Below, piece after piece: positions 61,044-64,000 of a DNA stretch of 64,000 bases. Location of the stretch: positions 1,183,501 to 1,247,500 of the forward strand of contig NZ_JAJVCN010000003.1 in the NCBI RefSeq assembly GCF_021390435.2. Direction: 5' to 3'. The position numbers and the translations under genes were made by a program. Every line of letters begins with the position of its first letter. The first letter of the stretch is position 1. This stretch comes from Kibdelosporangium philippinense. GTDB taxonomy: Bacteria > Actinomycetota > Actinomycetes > Mycobacteriales > Pseudonocardiaceae. The notes beneath the pieces were generated by a model, which ran no database searches, had not been told where the DNA came from, and was given only the letters and a program-made list of their open reading frames with translations.

Positions 61044-62332
61044 CCCAGCCGCAGAATCCGCTCAACGCGACAGAGGATTTCGAGGCGTCCAGCCTGCTTC
61101 AACCGTCCAATTTCGACAGCGCGACTCAGGCGTGGGACGGCTCCGGTCTGTTCGGCAGTGCCGCCAACACGATCTACGACGGGTTCAACGGCGACTGGGG
61201 CGCCTTTGCGGGCGACGCGGTCAGCGTCGGTCTCGACCTGCTCGGCGTTGCGATGAACCCGTTGGGAAGTGTCCTTTCCGGTGTCATCGGCTGGCTGATC
61301 GAGCACATCGGATTCCTCAAGGAGCCTCTCGATCTACTCGCCGGCGACCCGGACGCGGTCACAGCGATGGCGGCCACGTGGTCCAGCATCGCTACCCGGA
61401 TGCAAGAAACCTCAGCCAAATACTCGGACACACTTACCGCGCTCAGCGACGCACATGGTCCAGCCATCGATGCCTATCGCACTGCCGTGAAGGACTTTTC
61501 CACCGTAGTGGCCGGTGGCGCCGACCACGCGACGTCCGCCGCCCGCGCGATGACCGTCGCCGCCACGATGGTCGGTGTCGTACGCGGTGCTGTGCGTGAC
61601 TCGATCGCAACTTTCGCGTCGGATCGCATCATCCGGTTCGCCGCAGCCTCTGCACTGGCTCCGGTCACCTTCGGCGCGTCGCAGGCCGCGTTCATCGCCG
61701 AGTCCGTCGCGTCGGGGGCGATCCTCGCTGGGAAGAACGCGAAGAAGGTCAGCAAAGTCATCAAGCAACTGGAGAAGGTGTCCAACGACGCCAAAGAGTC
61801 TCGTAACATCATCAAGGGAACAGTCCGCAACCTCGACAAGAGCGTCGGCCAGTACAACCGGGATGCCGTGAAGCACGCCGGTGACTCGTTGCGAATGACG
61901 AAGAAGGCCGCAGCGGGAAAGCTCAATCCCAGCGATGCCGACAAGCTCAAGGGTCTCGGCAAACGCGGCGACGAGCTCAAAACCGCACGCACGGAGGCTG
62001 GAGAGAAACTCGCGGCGAACCGGAACGACAATCTCCGCGAAGGCAAGCCCATCGGAGACCCGCGCATCGACACGGTCGGTGACCAACTGGAATCCAAGGT
62101 TGGCCCCATCACGGTCCCGACGTACCCAAGAATCCTCGCCAACTCGGCGGTACAGGCGTGGAGCGACCAGAGCCATCGGGAGCAGGACGGCCACGCAAAG
62201 CAGGACGAGAAAGACAAGGAGTGGCGGGAGCACTGGGAGGCCGAGCGACGCAAAGCGGCCGAGCCGCCCAAGGTTCAGGGGCCACCAGCATCGCCCCAAT
62301 CGGAGAAGTGGCGCACTGAAGGAGATCTGTGA
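61040..62332 (+). CDS. Large ESX/WXG-like protein with Lys-rich helical C-terminus
   Basis: 430 residues. The N-terminal ~150 residues (NFDSATQAWDGSGLFGSAAN; MAATWSSIATRMQETSAKYS) resemble ESX-type substrates with a membrane-like segment near LGSVLSGVIGWLIEHIGFL. A second hydrophobic part near 200-225 precedes a Lys- and Asp-rich helical C-terminus. No recognised toxin or enzyme motif. It could be the effector of this operon, with the downstream membrane protein as partner. Confidence 0.7.
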   Translation: MTQPQNPLNATEDFEASSLLQPSNFDSATQAWDGSGLFGSAANTIYDGFNGDWGAFAGDAVSVGLDLLGVAMNPLGSVLSGVIGWLIEHIGFLKEPLDLLAGDPDAVTAMAATWSSIATRMQETSAKYSDTLTALSDAHGPAIDAYRTAVKDFSTVVAGGADHATSAARAMTVAATMVGVVRGAVRDSIATFASDRIIRFAAASALAPVTFGASQAAFIAESVASGAILAGKNAKKVSKVIKQLEKVSNDAKESRNIIKGTVRNLDKSVGQYNRDAVKHAGDSLRMTKKAAAGKLNPSDADKLKGLGKRGDELKTARTEAGEKLAANRNDNLREGKPIGDPRIDTVGDQLESKVGPITVPTYPRILANSAVQAWSDQSHREQDGHAKQDEKDKEWREHWEAERRKAAEPPKVQGPPASPQSEKWRTEGDL

Positions 62333-63471
62333 CAGGCGTCTTCCCGCGGCACGCGATGGCGCTGGCGCTCGTCGTGCTCGCTGCAGTGCTCCCCATCTAC
62401 GTATGGGGCGCCTTGCTCCAATGGGACGCACAGCTCGCCGGGCAAGGATCCACGGACACCTGGGGACAGGTCTGGGAGTACGTCGGCGCCGGTGCAGCGG
62501 TCTGGTTGATCATCGCTAGCGCATACGTGGTGTTCTGGCGCAGAGTCACAGTGTGGCCGATGATCACTCTCTTGGCCATCGCGCCGGGCCTCGTACCCGC
62601 GGTGATCACGAGCCTGGAGATCGCGAACGACTACCGGACCGAATACCGCCCGGTGATCAGTCTGGGGATCGCCATTGCTTTGGGTGCGGCCTGTTTGGGT
62701 TTGTTGCACGCCATTCGCCTGGTCACCACACGACCTGTCACCCACGCGATGATCGCATCACGACTGGAGATCCCGTTCGAGGCAGACGGGCTCAATGCCC
62801 GTTTGTGCGTTCAGCACGACCGGCTTGTCCTGGACAGCCTGTTGTCGAGGTGGAAGCGATCCCGTGCCCGTGTCGCAATCCCGTGGACCACGCTGCGCTC
62901 GGTGCGACTGGAGCAAGTGGAACACGACACGACATGGCAAGTCCTGGTCTACAACGGCAGTGAGCAGGCTGACGCGCTGGAATACGACATCAGGCCTGGC
63001 CTGGCGATAAGGATCGTTGGCACGGCTCGCGAACTCCTGGTACCCGTGTCCGAAAGGGACGGTAAGACGATCGTGGCGGCGATCGAGTCCCGCGCGGCCA
63101 ACGTCGAGCGTGACGCCGAACCTGCAACTGAGGAAGCGTGGCGCGCCATGGCCGCCCGCAGAAGGACGGGCGCGCTCACCCCTTGGCAGCGCGTAACGAA
63201 GGAATACGACCGCACCGACTACCGCCCTTACCGGCTGTTGGTGGTGATCGCCTTCTTGCTCACTCCGCTGTTCACTGCCCTGCTGATCGCCATCGGCCAG
63301 GTCACCGAGCTCGGTGACCTCGGTATGGGCACTGGCGGCATGATCGGCTTCGGCGCGATCGGCGTCGTCTTCCTGTTCCTCGTACGCTCGCCGCTCGGCC
63401 AGTTCCGCAGATTCATCCGCGCGAACGAGTACGTCGAGGCGTTTCCGGAGCCGTCGAACGTCAGGCGTTGA
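62329..63471 (+). CDS. Multi-pass membrane protein, unknown
   Basis: 380 residues from GTG 62329 (GTGA overlap). Four N-terminal helices (ALALVVLAAVLPIYVWGAL; AGAAVWLIIASAYVVFW; ITLLAIAPGLVPAVITSL; LGIAIALGAACLGLL), a ~140-residue soluble domain with PH-like strands (RARVAIPWTTLRSVRLEQV), and two C-terminal helices. Possible partner or immunity protein for the preceding gene. Confidence 0.75.
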   Translation: MTGVFPRHAMALALVVLAAVLPIYVWGALLQWDAQLAGQGSTDTWGQVWEYVGAGAAVWLIIASAYVVFWRRVTVWPMITLLAIAPGLVPAVITSLEIANDYRTEYRPVISLGIAIALGAACLGLLHAIRLVTTRPVTHAMIASRLEIPFEADGLNARLCVQHDRLVLDSLLSRWKRSRARVAIPWTTLRSVRLEQVEHDTTWQVLVYNGSEQADALEYDIRPGLAIRIVGTARELLVPVSERDGKTIVAAIESRAANVERDAEPATEEAWRAMAARRRTGALTPWQRVTKEYDRTDYRPYRLLVVIAFLLTPLFTALLIAIGQVTELGDLGMGTGGMIGFGAIGVVFLFLVRSPLGQFRRFIRANEYVEAFPEPSNVRR

Positions 63472-63532
63472 AACGGAACCCCGCCGTAATTTGAGATGAA
63501 CCAACTGCCCATCGGGTGAAAGGATTCGCCGC

Positions 63533-64000
63533 ATGTTCTCCGGCGACTTCGAGGTGCACCTGACCGGCTCCGAATGGGAGGTGGACAAGCTCTCAGCGTT
63601 TGCCGAGCAGAACGGCGCCAAGTTCAGCCATATCCAGCTTCAGCGCGGCGCGATGCCATCCCAGCCGATGCTGACCGTATCGAGCAACGGCACGCTGGCG
63701 GATCTGCATGAGGTCGCGGCGCGGTGGCGTGCCAATCTTGAGGCAGCCGACCTGAGCGTTCTGCGGGTGAAAATCGAGGCAGCGCCATGGAATGAGGGCG
63801 TGCCACAGTTCGATGAGGAGGCGCGTGCGGACCTGTACTTCGAACACCACGTGAAGGTGCTACTACCCGTTGGCGGCTTGTCGGCGTTGACGTCGACCGC
63901 CCAGCAGCATGAAGCGCACGTTTCGCGCAACGCACGGCGCAAACGCGATGACGGCCGCGAGGAACGGTTTGTCACCCAGCGCTGTCACCGCGTTGGTCGC
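63533..64000 (+). CDS. Hypothetical protein, 3' end outside window
   Basis: ATG 63533 with AAAGGA before it; 156 codons are open to the right edge without a stop. It starts MFSGDFEVHLTGSEWEVD and has LHEVAARWRANLEAADLSVL and LYFEHHVKVLLPVGG. No family recognised. It is co-directional with the ESX-like operon, 61 nt downstream. Confidence 0.65.
   Translation, partial: MFSGDFEVHLTGSEWEVDKLSAFAEQNGAKFSHIQLQRGAMPSQPMLTVSSNGTLADLHEVAARWRANLEAADLSVLRVKIEAAPWNEGVPQFDEEARADLYFEHHVKVLLPVGGLSALTSTAQQHEAHVSRNARRKRDDGREERFVTQRCHRVGR

Noticed and set aside
63593..63935. Minus-strand frames near the right edge
   Set aside because: They are antisense to the open plus-strand gene starting at 63533, which has an RBS and plausible protein composition.
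1..64000. tRNA or rRNA genes
   Set aside because: I saw no conserved rRNA stretch and no cloverleaf with GTTCGAATC-like T-loop in the intergenic gaps; a covariance scan would be needed to exclude them.

Overview
The DNA is GC-rich, uses GTG and TTG starts freely and packs its operons with 1-4 nt overlaps. It carries actinobacterial hallmarks: mshB (mycothiol), a gpgS/folP2 pair, fdxC-dapC, dapD, dapE, typA, an LpqW-type lipoprotein, DUF2580/ESX-like proteins and a TAT-exported M28 peptidase. The core genes match the neighbourhood of Mycobacterium tuberculosis Rv1165-Rv1208 in content but are reshuffled. A filamentous Pseudonocardiaceae-type actinomycete (Amycolatopsis, Kibdelosporangium or Lentzea relatives) is my inference; no rRNA, tRNA or CRISPR is present.

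Layout. (1) 1-8195: right part of a biosynthetic cluster on the + strand: MFS exporter end, radical SAM/SPASM enzyme, acyl carrier protein, ATP-grasp ligase, Gfo/Idh/MocA oxidoreductase, a stand-alone condensation-domain protein split by an IS630-family element, an APH-type kinase and a glycosyltransferase-like protein. The genes overlap by a few bases, so they form one operon, and I do not recognise its product. (2) 8270-25150: core metabolism (gpgS, folP2, plsC-like, DyP peroxidase, two LOG proteins, a secreted M4 protease, dapE, a VapBC pair, dapD, a CHAD protein, dapC, fdxC, GNAT, an MBL-fold hydrolase). (3) 24761-33792: peptide ABC transporter oppABCDF in line with mshB and a membrane protein, plus an LpqW-like lipoprotein. 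(4) 33897-40628: FAD oxidase with WYL regulator, typA, small Cys-rich protein, transglutaminase-like protein, YciI, and trpS behind a complete Trp attenuator. (5) 40657-42223: an IS110-family element with a probable bridge RNA. (6) 42222-45094: Nudix hydrolase, TetR, cytochrome P450 and 3Fe-4S ferredoxin. (7) 45091-50136: two-component system facing a LolA-like protein and an ABC exporter. (8) 50165-53810: thiamine ABC transporter under a TPP riboswitch. (9) 53822-59961: mostly secreted or small enzymes. (10) 60202-64000: an operon of a YbaB/EbfC-like protein, a DUF2580-like protein, a large ESX-like protein and a membrane protein, continuing off the window.

Three features cut across the regions. 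A 46-bp palindrome (arms with CTCGTGAGTGGTTA, loop TGTTCTAACC) occurs six times, five of them exactly where convergent genes meet, often supplying their stop codons. The IS110 element has landed in the loop of one copy, and its non-coding end carries short matches to both the target junction and its own end, as expected of a bridge RNA. The IS630 element sits in the condensation-domain gene with a TA duplication, and its precise removal restores the reading frame.
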